This document shows positions 22,501 to 32,958 of a stretch of 64,000 nt of DNA, in pieces (positions within the stretch are counted from its first letter, which is position 1; the number at the start of each line of letters is the position of its first letter). Under the pieces are notes generated by a model. The model was not told the DNA's origin. It saw only the letters and a program-made list of their open reading frames with translations, and searched no databases. Source of the stretch: Usnea hakonensis. Lineage: Eukaryota; Ascomycota; Lecanoromycetes; Lecanorales; Parmeliaceae. The position numbers were made by a program, and so were the translations under genes. Location: contig BLJB01000231.1 of assembly GCA_013423325.1 (NCBI GenBank), forward strand, positions 29,754-93,753. Direction: 5' to 3'.

Positions 22501-24304
22501 TATGGGCTCGTCTGAGCTCATGCAGAATCAAGCTAACCCACAAGAAGCACCCAGCTGATTTCTCCAGTATCTTGGAGACCATATCATTTTTATCTTCTTC
22601 CTTGATCGAAGGTATTTGATCCATATTTGCAGCGAGGTACAGTGCAATATCGGATTTCGTGTCATCCGCTCGAATTTCCTCTTGGATAATCTTAACCTTA
22701 GAAGGTATGGAGTGTCCATGAGTTTCGAAGCGGTCACGGGACGTCAATAATATCCGTATGTTAGAACGCGTCTCAATAGCCTTCAAGAGGTAGGGGACCA
22801 GATCAGAGCTGGCTTTGCACTCGTCTAACGCATCTATTACCCAGTACTGCGGTCTATCAAATTTAATACGGAGAATACCCTCAATAAGAAACTTCCGCCA
22901 AATGGTCCGGTAGTCGGCTTCGTATAGCTGATCATCCTTCTCACATATGTCAAGGACAGTCTGCAGGACCTTCGTATGTATTTGAGCCATTTGTGCCACT
23001 ATTGACAAGAGAAAAGCGCTAATAGTCGTCTGCGCTTTATTGCGGTAATCGAAGAAGAAGAAGGCGATGTCTCGGTTCAAGTCCTTTAGGTGATGGATAA
23101 CTTTCCCACTCAATACGGTTTTTCCAGTGGCAGGTTTTGCACTTATCCAGTAGAGCTCTGCAGTCCCGATGTCTTGCCACTCTTGATAAGTCTCCTTTCT
23201 TATGAGCCACTCGCAAGAGCCTTGTAATCGCAGGGCGTCAACGTCCATAAAATCATTCTCAGGAGCATCTGCCAATCTAAGATATCCATCAAGTCGCCTT
23301 CGCTGTTCATTGTTGACCTCGCGCTTGGTAGGAATAGAATCAGTCCGCAGCTTGCCGATGGCTGATGCTAGAGTATTCCGGACAGTCTGGTAGTTCGGAT
23401 CTTGTTGATTTGTATACTTGCAGACCTCTCGATGATTAGCATTCAGGTATGTTGAATGCTCATTTGGGTAACCTAGCACAGCGGCGTCTTTGTCTACCAC
23501 AAGACTTTTACCAAGACCATATGCCATGGGGAGTGTTTCGTAGAAGGAGTATAATTGCAAGTTCTGACAATACTGCGGGAATTCCTCGTTGATTGACTGC
23601 GTGGCCAGAGAGTTGCGATGTAGATCTTTCACAAAAGGCCGTGCTCCAGGAGATATATTGAGAATCTTGCTCAGAAGTTGAGCAAGATCTGCCCCTCGGT
23701 GAGGCGTCGCAAGAAAAAGTATAGCCTTGACTTGTTCAGAGACTTTTTCGTATCCTTCCTTTTGTCTCGCCATGATATATGCCCGCTTAATCACGAGACC
23801 CCCCATGCTGTGACCTATAAGGATCAAGGGTATCTAAGAGATGTTCAGTCTGCGATCTCCAGGAAATTCTGTCGATTGGAGTTCAGGCTTGCAGTACAGG
23901 GCACGTACATTGGTATTCTGCGGTATCAGGGGACAGACCTGGATAGACCAAAGTAGCGCCTTTGAAAAGTCGTGCACATTTAGGATACTCTCGTCACCCC
24001 AATTGGAGTTGTATCCAAAGCTATGAATCCTGACATCTTGGAAATCAGGATCCTGCGGAAGCCATTCTTTTGGCCAATACAAAGATGGATCGTTGGACTT
24101 TGTCCATGTACTCTTCGACCCTCCACCCAGACCATGTACAAACACAAGGTCAGCGATGGCCGGAGTGTCTGGGTCAAACAGTGTGCTCAACCCGAACGGA
24201 CCCTTCCCATCTTCACCTGATTGGCCTCTGTCGTTGCGCCTTGCGAGTGTTCGGGAGAGGAAGGAACGACCCGAGGAGGTTGCGTCAGTCTTTGGGCGCT
24301 CCAT
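19517..24304 (-). CDS. Fungal NLR: alpha/beta-hydrolase (SesB-like) - NACHT - WD-repeat-like protein
   Basis: Two exons (24304-23909 and 23833-19517) joined across a 75-nt GTACGT...CTTAG intron give 1570 residues. Residues about 45-300 are an alpha/beta hydrolase: ADLVFVHGLGGGSKSTW, nucleophile motif GHSMGG (Ser about 141) and ATPHRGADLA. A NACHT NTPase follows with Walker A AKPATGKT at 364-371 and Walker B VIDALDEC at about 464-471, then the usual helical region with PLTTDELYQAL and VQMVHQTARDFLL. The C-terminal 650 residues form a diverged beta-propeller with repeat units such as DILVSAGSRNIRIWDAS and LACSPDGRTLASGDKSGTI. The first Walker A residue is Ala where Gly is usual. In known fungal NLRs the propeller senses, NACHT oligomerises and the hydrolase is the effector; this is inferred here. 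The start lies in good context (GCCATGG). It shares the hydrolase type with the NLR at 3999-7312. Confidence 0.88.
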
Positions 24305-25569
24305 GGCGGAGACGCCAAGGTGCCAGCTTGAAGACTGTGTGAGCCAATGTTATAGAGAAGGTCGACATTGATTCTAGGAGCAGCTGTAGCGATCCTGGCA
24401 CCAGCGGTCCAGAAAAAAGCCGCCTCGCAATCTGGAATTGACCCATAAATCAGAGAGCCGAAGAAGTTATCATGAGCGCGCAAAAAATGTCTAGAATGGG
24501 GGTGAAGAGTAGCAATGAATCTTGGGCTTGCCCAGTAGTATCTTTGGCAGCGCCGGACTATTTCTAGACTGTAGGTATGATTTGAAAGTGGACAGCGGCT
24601 AAAGCAGGGGGTACCGATACTCCGGTTGCAACCCCACGCGGCGCATGGACGATTCCATTTCTTGATTTTTCGAGGTGCAGCAGCTATGCTCCTTTGGGCT
24701 TTCGGCAGGGATAATCAATCAATCACACACCTTATCTCCGCTGAGCTGAGTATCAGTAAACAAATACAAGTAGGTGGCGCGATCTTCAATGAGATCATCA
24801 GCTCCGTCTAGAAAAGATACACCCTCCCAGGGATCGACCAACCAATCCTTTCTTCATCTATACATACGTGCATACATGTACCGGCTCCATCTTCCTTTTG
24901 GAATGGTATAAGATGACTACTCGATAGCTTAAAGAGCGCCCTATTTTTTTTTTGGCTCGAGATTGGGACCGATAACTAGTGCCCACGTCTCCGCATTAGG
25001 TACCTCATAGACGGCGGTAAGTCGTCCGAAGCGTGTAAAGGAAGAATGCGGCTCACGGGATTTCTGTCAAGTGTCTAAACTCTCGCACCGCACGCTGACA
25101 GTCACTAAAGTAGACTTCTAGTATTACTCTAGGACTCGTCGCGGGCGTCTGAGCTTTTCTATGGAGACTAAAAATAAATGCCGAATTATTACCGCCGTGG
25201 TAGGGCCATTCCTGCGCCTTCCGTAAGACACTAATAAGAGTAAGCGGCGTGTGTAAGTGTAATGTAGTACGAGAAATGACGGTCATGTATATAGCGCTAA
25301 ACTCATTCTAGGAATTTATCTTACGGTAAGAAAAAGTTTGTGTAACCATTATTCGAATTGGTGGCTACTTTCCAAATACGTCGTTATTTCCTATGCGTGC
25401 AACCTCCTAGATCACAAATCCTATAAATGGATATATGCGTTGTAGCATTTCCTTACCTACAAGTCAGTATACTCTAGATCGCTCTGTGTACTATTCTGTC
25501 GGTATATTTGTACTTAACCTTTACTAGTCTACCATAACACCGCAGACAATCCAGAGGCATAAATAAAAG
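24305..25569. other. Intergenic stretch, NLR 5' side and promoter of kinase gene
   Basis: Only short overlapping frames occur near the NLR start. The rest (24500-25569) has no supported gene. It contains the divergent promoters of the NACHT-type NLR and the fructosamine-kinase-like gene. Confidence 0.4.
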
Positions 25570-26867
25570 ATGGTGAAAACCGAAGATCAAGAAGGAGGTC
25601 TACCAGTTTGGGATAAGCCTGTTGATGTCGATGAGAAATGGATTCAATTTGTCGACGACAATGTCCTGACCAGTGAGCTGCCTTCGATGGAGCGAATTTG
25701 ATCGATAAAAGTGGCTGACCTTCGCAGAATTGCCGCCAGGCTCTAAAGTCAAAGGTATCACTCCTTTTGGGGCCAGCTACTGGACACGTACAGCTGAAAT
25801 ATCAACCGAACAAGCTGATGGCTCGGACCTATCATTCTTTTTGAAGGTTGCCCAACATGACACCGGCAAGGCTATGGTGTCCGGCGAATTTGTCTCGATG
25901 TCAACCATTTACAAATCGCTCCCGTACATTGTTCCCTATCCATATGCCTCGGGAACTTATGCGTCCGATCCCAACATTCATTTCTTCCTCTGCGACTTTG
26001 TGGACATGGACGAAGACCTACCTGATGCTAAAAAATTGGCACGCGGTCTGGCAGAACTGCATGAGACGGGAGTCAATCCGGATGGCAAATATGGCTTCCA
26101 TGTGCCAACACTTCAAGGCACCATACCCCAGTACACTGAATGGACTGAGACTTGGGAAGAATTCTTTTCCAATTCAATCAGACTCGTCTTTGAAAACGAA
26201 GAACGGTCGCAGGGATATGACAAGGAGGTGCATGATTTGTGCAACTCGATTCTTGAGAAAGTGGTGCCCCGATTGCTTCGGCCGTTGGAGACTGGGGGTA
26301 GGAACATTAAACCACGGCTGGTCCACGGTGATATTTGGGACGGCAATGTCTCCACAGACCGGAACTCAAACACACCTGTGATTTTCGACGCGACCTGCAT
26401 ATACGCACACAATGAAAGTAGGTAAATAACACTCCGATGCTTCGACCGCACTAACAGCAATAGTCGAGCTTGCACCTTTGCGACCAATTCGCCATAGAAT
26501 GGGCAAGAAATACGTGGAGGCCTATTTCGATCATTTTCAAAAGTCTGACCCAATAGAAGACCAAGATGATCGCAATGCTTTGTATTGTCTGTAAGTAAAA
26601 TTTGTGACTGCAGTTGAGCTATAGCTGAATGCGTACGTGCAGTCGCTGGGATATGAATTGTTCAACCTTATACCCCGGCAATCTGCGATTCAGGAAACTG
26701 TGAGTGTTCTTGAACCTCGGTGGTTCGAGCATTTTGGGGCTGACACTACGAGTAGGAGTACCGATGTAATGCGCTACTTTATCAATAAATTCCCAGAAGG
26801 TTATGAGGGTTGGGCAAGGGCGAGAGGAGAGGAGCCGGTAGCCAGAGATTATCTAAAGCCATTTTAG
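25570..26867 (+). CDS. Fructosamine kinase / ketosamine-3-kinase-like phosphotransferase
   Basis: Five exons fit in phase: 25570-25672, 25728-26417, 26464-26590, 26643-26699, 26756-26867, giving 362 residues. Introns are 46-56 nt. The protein kinase-like fold is shown by FFLKVA (Lys about 74), the catalytic loop LVHGDIWDGNV (about 232-242) and the metal-binding segment VIFDATCIYAHNE, followed by RHRMGKKYVEAY. This matches the fructosamine kinase family (PF03881), whose members phosphorylate glycated lysines so that the adduct can fall off. Many fungal members are uncharacterised and could act on other substrates. The Asp of the FDA segment is kept, so activity is possible. Likely cytosolic; no signal peptide. 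Confidence 0.85.
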
Positions 26868-27222
26868 AGAAAGGTTGAGTATGAAAGCTTTCAGTCAATT
26901 GCGGGGACCTCCGGCAATGAATCCACGGCACTGAAAGACTTCTTTCTCCCCAAATCTCGCGCTTTGTGTCAAGCGTCCATCTAAAGAATTCTTCGTTGAC
27001 TAAGTGCGGTATCTAACACGCGAGTTGGTCTGTGTTCGGTTGGAAGGAAAGTTTATGTACTCACGATGGAGATCGTGCTTCGCAAAGCGAACTTGTTTCC
27101 CTTTAGGCTGTCGTAGGGAGTACACATGATCTGAGATCTTGTCGTGCTGATAGGACCATTCTCTTCAATCATTTAGGCCCAAATTACTTGAACCTGGTAC
27201 GCTAATTGCTCCTAAATAGTCT
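26868..27222. other. Convergent 3' intergenic stretch
   Basis: It lies between the 3' ends of the kinase-like gene (plus) and the C78 peptidase gene (minus). Nothing else is seen. Confidence 0.4.
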
Positions 27223-28421
27223 TTACCCTGAGGAAAACTCCAACGGCGCTTCAAGACGCAATGTCTCAAAAGCATGGTATCTTTGAAGATACTTTTTCCC
27301 GCGTCGGTAAGGTTTGATCGATAAAGTAGAAGCCGCAACAGTGCTGGTAGCAGAAGAGAGATCCAACACCTTCAGCATCCCTTTGGATGGGCTGTAAGCT
27401 GGATCAAAAACAAGCAGGCTGCGGGAGCCATCCTTGGACTTTTCAATACCGATGATAGTCATGGAGTGACGAGGTCGCTGAAGATAGATGGGAGGAAGCC
27501 TTGTGCTATGGACTATGGGGGTAATTGTTGAGTCTGATGGAGTAGAGGAGGTGGAGAAGTAGTGTTCCACGGAATCGAGTAATTGTTCGCAGGCTTTGGC
27601 ACTACCTTTGACATCTTGGAATTTGTCCGCTTTGCAAGGGACCTTCAAGCTAGCAAAGAGTGCTTGGGCCTGCAATTGAATCAGCGGCCTCCGCATTCCA
27701 ATATTTCCGCTACAGATATAAATTGAAGTTGTCGCAACAATGCCAACATAGAGAAAAGGGCTGAAATTTGTATACGCCTACCTCTGGCGTTCCAATGTGC
27801 TTTCGAGTGCCCTTGATGCCGCCAGTCTGTATTCGACCCACTTCATTGAAACCTTGATCCCAAGCCTCCTCGATTAAGTCTTGTATCTCCCGTATAGTAG
27901 GTATGCCACTAGCGAACTTCACAAGACCCTGCGTCTCTACGGCTCTGAGGTAGCTAGCGAGCATCTGGATGTTGTGGTAGCCACAGAAATGGTGACCTTC
28001 ACTTTTACCTCTGACTTTGATCTTCCCAACGTAGCATACAGCAGAATGGCAGAAGTAAGCTGCCTCTAAGTCTCGATCTTGCTCGATGAGCTTGCCAAGG
28101 ATATCCGAGATTCCAGATGGCGCATCTTCTAAATGTCGCTTCTCCCCAGCCTCCAGTAATTGATGCAACCAATTTGGCATTTTATTTTCGTAGGCATGAC
28201 GTCCTAGTTCACGGGTCTGTGTGTCTTCTCAGCCTTGCGTGTACGAGGTTAAAACTCCTCGCGACAAGTTGCTCTCCATGAACAAACAATGGCAGCAATG
28301 ATGAGCTATGGACAAAGAGTAACAAGTACCCAAAGGGAAGACTTACACCAAGGCGGGTTTCAACATTAGCATTGGGCTTGCCCGACAAAGTACCAAGCAA
28401 CACTCCAAGAAGTCCTGGCAT
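27223..28421 (-). CDS. C78-family peptidase (ZUFSP/ZUP1-like), short form
   Basis: Three exons in phase (28421-28347, 28216-27782, 27669-27223) give 318 residues if translation starts at ATG 28421. The catalytic layout of peptidase family C78 is complete: Cys in HHFCGYHNIQML (about 103), His in RHSMTIIG (about 238) and Asp in LLVFDPAY (about 259). The His-Asp spacing of 21 equals that known for human ZUP1. C78 members cleave UFM1 or lysine-63-linked ubiquitin chains. Fungal homologues usually start with C2H2 zinc fingers before a basic linker; here no CPxC-type finger was found upstream. The frame is open to about 28571 without a clear ATG, so a missed 5' exon or an N-terminal truncation is possible. 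Exon 1 ends NVETRLG and runs into TRELGRHAYENKMPNWL, like the linker end in relatives. Confidence 0.75.
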
Positions 28422-29373
28422 TTTTTGATTGGGAGCATCGACAGTATCCCAGCTTCTTTTGCGCAAATCCCTACCGAGGGTTCTTCGCGGATAGGGCGGA
28501 ACCAGCTCGGAAATCTCGGATCTATGCTTAAATAGGCTAGATGAGGTTCGGACTTGGACACGACTGAGCACTGAGAACCTGTACTCGTACCCAAGTACTT
28601 CCCACCAACACGACCCCTTCCCCTAAATAGTCCTACTCCGACACCCATCCACTCACAATTAAAGAGGCAATACTTAGACGCATTATCAGCGTCTCTCAGA
28701 TTCAGCTCGGGTCTGGCGGTTGATGTGCAGCATCACCGAAGAAAGGGGGGAAGGGGGACAGGTGTAGCTTAATAATTTTCAAGGTTGGCTGGAATTATAG
28801 GTCTATATCACATCCAAGATATGCCTACGGCCCCCAGGAGAGACACGATAAAGACTTGACTACGGTTGCAAGATCATAAAGGAAGAATGTAGGAGGGGGG
28901 ATGAGGAGGGATATAAGAGTACCATTGGAAGAGATGCTCAATGTGTTTGGAAATGCCTAGATCGATGAAATTATATAGCTGTTATTTTTTCCGTAACCAA
29001 TCAGGAAAGGACAGTCCAGTAGAGAGTAGCGATGATAATAACGACGGTCCCTTGATGTGTATATATCCCTCCTTACAAAAAAAGACCGTCCTAGAACTCC
29101 AATCACTCAACTAGCCAACATCCAGCGACCCTTAGTTTCCTCTTTGACTTTCTGCAAAGTCGACATGTGTGTTTGACTCAATATGACCAAGAATTGCCGC
29201 CTTATGCCAAGAATCTTGCTCCAAAATGAGTGTGCTCGACACCGATATCCAAAAAAAAAAGCCCATGTTCTCATACAATCATACTTTCCTAAAAGTCATA
29301 TCCCACTGACATTCCAACCATAGCGTCACGTTGTGATGTCCAAGCCTCGTCTCTCATACCCAATCCCGCCAAG
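28422..29373. other. Intergenic stretch upstream of the C78 peptidase
   Basis: The frame of the peptidase extends to about 28571 without ATG. Beyond that nothing is supported: no zinc-finger exon, RNA gene or repeat. An A-run occurs at about 29249-29259. Confidence 0.35.
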
Positions 29374-31596
29374 CTACAAGAGAAAGACCGCATTAGGCGG
29401 CAAAAGCTCACTATTACGGACCGCGCATTCAACACAAGTATTCTGACCTGCCAGTCCGACAGAGTAATCAATTGCGGCAGCCGCCACATTCCCAGGTCCA
29501 CAATGACTGTACAAGGTTTCGAGTTGGAGCCAGCGAGCGGCTGGGTTGTCCGAAACGTAGAAGAAGTATCTCGTAGCATCTTTGGAGGCGAAGACTCTTT
29601 CGAGATCTGAGAATAGGTGGGATGAGCCGCGAGCTGGATCTGGCCAGGGGCATTTTACGACAGTAGTATCGTTCATCTGGAGAAGCTGGTCAATGGCAGC
29701 GATCTTGCGTGCTGACAAGGCGGAGTGTTTGCTCGTCGGAGGTGCAAAATCTCGCGTGGGCTTGTCACACTGGCAATGAGGAAGTCTGGTGGACCTGACA
29801 ATCCATTCTGTCATTCTTCGAAATCCATATGTATACGTTGGTGAACCTTGCACTTGTCTGTGGTGATAGGTAAACTGTTGTGAGACCTGAAATGCATCGG
29901 CATTATGACCGACCAGTATGACACCCTTTTCCGCCCTGCTTACTCCTGGGGCTAAGTGAACACGAAGTTTGCTATTTGCCAAGGATCGTAAATCTGGAAA
30001 TATAAGGTTACTCTGTGGCCCATCAATGATTCGACTCCCGCGGAAACCTCGGCGACAAGGGACCCCGGGTAGCACTCGCAGTCTATCGACGGGTACATCA
30101 AAAGGATCCAAATAGTCTATCGAGTCAAAAAACACGCTCCAGCCCCACGCACTCACGAGAATGGCAGGCTTGACATACTCGTCGAAAGTACGCCGACCCA
30201 ACAGCAAACAAGACACAATCTCGAAAGACCCTATCAAGTCCACAAATGCCGCAGAGCTTTGGTTTTCCTGGCATTGTCTAATTAGCTCAGCTGGGAGCAT
30301 GTAAAGACCGTTCAGAGCAAGAGGCATCTCTTTACACTTCACAAGATCGTCTTCATGAATACGAGCAAAGGTGATAACGATATTTACGAGTGCGAACCAG
30401 TCAAATTCTGATATCAAGCCTCGTGAACCTGGTATATCCTTAACCAGATCCGCCGATTCGTCAATGTCAGGTATGGTGATCTCGTCGAGCGCGAAGAGAA
30501 ACTGGCCAGCTTTCAATAGTCTGTCTTCCGAGAGGTAATGAGGGCTGAAGGAGCGAGCCTCAAACTCTGAAGCACGAGGAGTCCCGTGTGATCTAATGCT
30601 ACGCTCGATGACCCATTGCGCGCCTCTATGCACTTCCTGCATTGACAAATTCCTGAATTGGAGATATTTAGCGCCGTACCCGTAAGCTTCCGCTCGGTGT
30701 TCATAGCTGGTTCCCATGACATTCCTATCGTTCTGCAGAGTAAACAAAGGTTCCTGCGGGTCCAGAGGATCCATTAGCGATACACCTGCATTCAGTCTCT
30801 CACATCCTTCGACCACCACAAGGTATGGCGGATCGCCAAAAGGAATTTTGATGTTCTGCAATGTTATCAGCAAACTCAGGCCAAGAATGTGATGACACCA
30901 TACGACGACAGTACTGATCCCCGTGTCACATTTCAGATGTAACATTCTATGCTCTGGGAAGTTCTGTAAGGATTGTAGCCACATCAATAGCCCCTGCAAA
31001 ACAGCAGTAGGCAAAGAGCGGGTTTGGAATTGGTCGTTGGAAAAATGGTTATCCAAAGCCTGTTGTATCTTTCCCTCGGTTGCTTCATAGAGGAATGCCC
31101 ATCGGAAAGCTGCCGTCTGTTGCTGACAAGCGTGGATGGTTCCCAATAGCGATATATAATCTGGCACAATCCCTGCATCGCCGGCTGATTCCTTCACCAT
31201 CATTTCGATCGCTTCTACTATTTTGTTTGCCAAGAACTCATCTTGATGCGCAAAGGCCAGTCCAGAAAGCTGAATGACCATCGAGAAAAGCGCTGGATTT
31301 TTTAATGCCTCTTGGACTGTTGGCCCACAGCCAGACTCTAGGACGATGTCCACATATCTCGAGATGAGACTCTGGTTGGATACGGCAACCATCTCTCGAA
31401 AGTGGAACTCGATTACGGGATCGATGCGGAGCCTCCCAATCAGGCTTGCTAGCTTTACCTCCGTAATGAGGTCTGAGCCTGTCTTTTTGATGGCATCGAT
31501 TAAAGCTAGGGAGCCGAATGCTGAAATGGCTTGCCCAATGGGATTCACGATACTGGTAAGCTCTAACCCTAATTGAAATTGCGTCGGCATAACCAT
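29374..31596 (-). CDS. Uncharacterised fungal protein (740 residues)
   Basis: A single open frame runs from ATG 31596 (a second Met follows two codons on) to a stop at 29374. It starts with a helical, hydrophobic region (FQLGLELTSIVNPIGQAISAF, partly amphipathic) and has a central alpha-helical part. The C-terminal third carries clustered Cys residues (LPHCQCDKP, and GLAGQNTCVECAVRNSELL at the end) that could bind a metal. No known catalytic motif is visible and I do not recognise the family. The long frame with no stop and even composition supports a real gene. There is no signal peptide. The neighbours give no functional link. Confidence 0.7.
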   Translation of the reverse strand: MVMPTQFQLGLELTSIVNPIGQAISAFGSLALIDAIKKTGSDLITEVKLASLIGRLRIDPVIEFHFREMVAVSNQSLISRYVDIVLESGCGPTVQEALKNPALFSMVIQLSGLAFAHQDEFLANKIVEAIEMMVKESAGDAGIVPDYISLLGTIHACQQQTAAFRWAFLYEATEGKIQQALDNHFSNDQFQTRSLPTAVLQGLLMWLQSLQNFPEHRMLHLKCDTGISTVVVWCHHILGLSLLITLQNIKIPFGDPPYLVVVEGCERLNAGVSLMDPLDPQEPLFTLQNDRNVMGTSYEHRAEAYGYGAKYLQFRNLSMQEVHRGAQWVIERSIRSHGTPRASEFEARSFSPHYLSEDRLLKAGQFLFALDEITIPDIDESADLVKDIPGSRGLISEFDWFALVNIVITFARIHEDDLVKCKEMPLALNGLYMLPAELIRQCQENQSSAAFVDLIGSFEIVSCLLLGRRTFDEYVKPAILVSAWGWSVFFDSIDYLDPFDVPVDRLRVLPGVPCRRGFRGSRIIDGPQSNLIFPDLRSLANSKLRVHLAPGVSRAEKGVILVGHNADAFQVSQQFTYHHRQVQGSPTYTYGFRRMTEWIVRSTRLPHCQCDKPTRDFAPPTSKHSALSARKIAAIDQLLQMNDTTVVKCPWPDPARGSSHLFSDLERVFASKDATRYFFYVSDNPAARWLQLETLYSHCGPGNVAAAAIDYSVGLAGQNTCVECAVRNSELLPPNAVFLL

Positions 31597-32438
31597 GACA
31601 GCTTTCCTCACACCGAAACCCAGATAGCAAAGGTGCTAACAGAGCGAGCCGGGAGCCTAGCAAGTAGCAGCAGTGGTTATTAGACGCGAGAAAGTATATT
31701 TGTCTGCCGCACGCACATAGGGTTCGATCGCTCGGGATAGAGAGTCCGGTGAAGGTTTAAATACATAGGACGTAAGTGCTTAAAGTAGCTGAGCCTCTCT
31801 ATATTGACAAGGCCGAGATATGCAGGCGAATCACAGCGGCTGCAAAAGCGGTTAGTATTACGTCGCTTGTGTAACCACATGTAGTTACGCCAACAATGCA
31901 TGGGAGATCTCTCGCCCCTCAAAAATGTGCCGGGAGCTGTGCCGATAAAGCCTGACAGCGCGGTGGTGTCCTAGCCCTGTTGCTATCGATATTTTGGCCT
32001 GCACAAGGCTTCTGACGGCCACATTGATTCGTAGCCATTCTGTGGCGTTGCTATTTCGCAAGATACTCCTGTTCGATACTCGTACTTGGACCTTCTTGAA
32101 ACTCAGCAACTCGACAATTACTTTTTTTTGCGAATTGTGGGTAAACTCGCTCATCTCGTTCATCGCAGAACAAGGAGCCTTAGGATCTAGACCCCGGTCC
32201 AAGGCTTGGGAATGGCGTTGGCTATGGCGGCGTCAACTAGCTTTGTACCCTTGCAATCGACCTATTAGCGCATCCGTTCACAAAGCTTGATGTCATCCAA
32301 CATGGCTTGTCCCGCCAAGTATCTTACGCCCATCTTTTGCCATCAAGCACTCCAATAAACCCATTTCTACTCCTCACACACATCATATATATATATATAT
32401 TAAAATAGACCAAAAAGCATCTCAACGGACCCAGCAAT
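31597..32438. other. Intergenic stretch with (AT)n microsatellite
   Basis: It holds the divergent promoters of the 740-residue protein gene and the Lsb1-like gene. A run of alternating AT lies at about 32385-32401, 40 nt before the start at 32439. Short minus-strand frames at 31680-32202 show no family signal. Confidence 0.4.
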
Positions 32439-32958
32439 ATGGACAAAGCTGCAGCGAATCGCTCGTTGAGCACCATCCACACGGAGCTGGAATACCTTCG
32501 AGAATCCGACCTGCTGACCATTGAGCAATATCGATCCATCATGACCCAGCTTCCCGTACGTATTATATGTATATCATGTTGCTAAGAAAGCTCCACCGTC
32601 CGCACTTGACTCAATTCCTAGTCCTAAGTTCCACTAACCAAACCTTGCAGCAACCCGGCGGCATTCGCAGCAGCTACGTCGACCCTCAATATTCGCAAGG
32701 CCCCCAAAATTACGTCAGCATACCGCAGCTTTCTCAAGCGGCTCAGGATCCGAACCACCCTGCGAACCCGCAGCATCCCAAGGTTAGTACCGGGATTTTA
32801 TCGATGTGTAAAACCTCACGTGCAAACCTCACTGCTCATCAATCGGACATATATAGCATGGTGCGTGGGCAAAGAAGCTCGGAGAGAAGCTCGGTAATGC
32901 TGCCATCTTTGGTGCCGGAGCGACGGCAGGTTCGGATTTGGTCAACTCGATCTTCTGA
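32439..32958 (+). CDS. Short Lsb1/Pin3-like protein lacking the SH3 domain
   Basis: Three exons (32439-32555, 32651-32782, 32857-32958), each a whole number of codons, give 116 residues. The N-terminus ANRSLSTIHTELEYLRESD matches the start of yeast Lsb1/Pin3 and their fungal relatives (NRSLxxIxTELEFL). The C-terminus KKLGEKLGNAAIFGAGATAG ending DLVNSIF matches their conserved tail. Family members have an SH3 domain between these ends that binds the actin regulator Las17. Here only a Gln/Pro-rich linker (YSQGPQNYVSIPQLSQAAQ) is present. Introns are 95 and 74 nt with good GT-AG ends, and neither hides an SH3-sized exon. A possible role is to compete with or modulate the full-length protein; this is inference. 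Confidence 0.78.
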
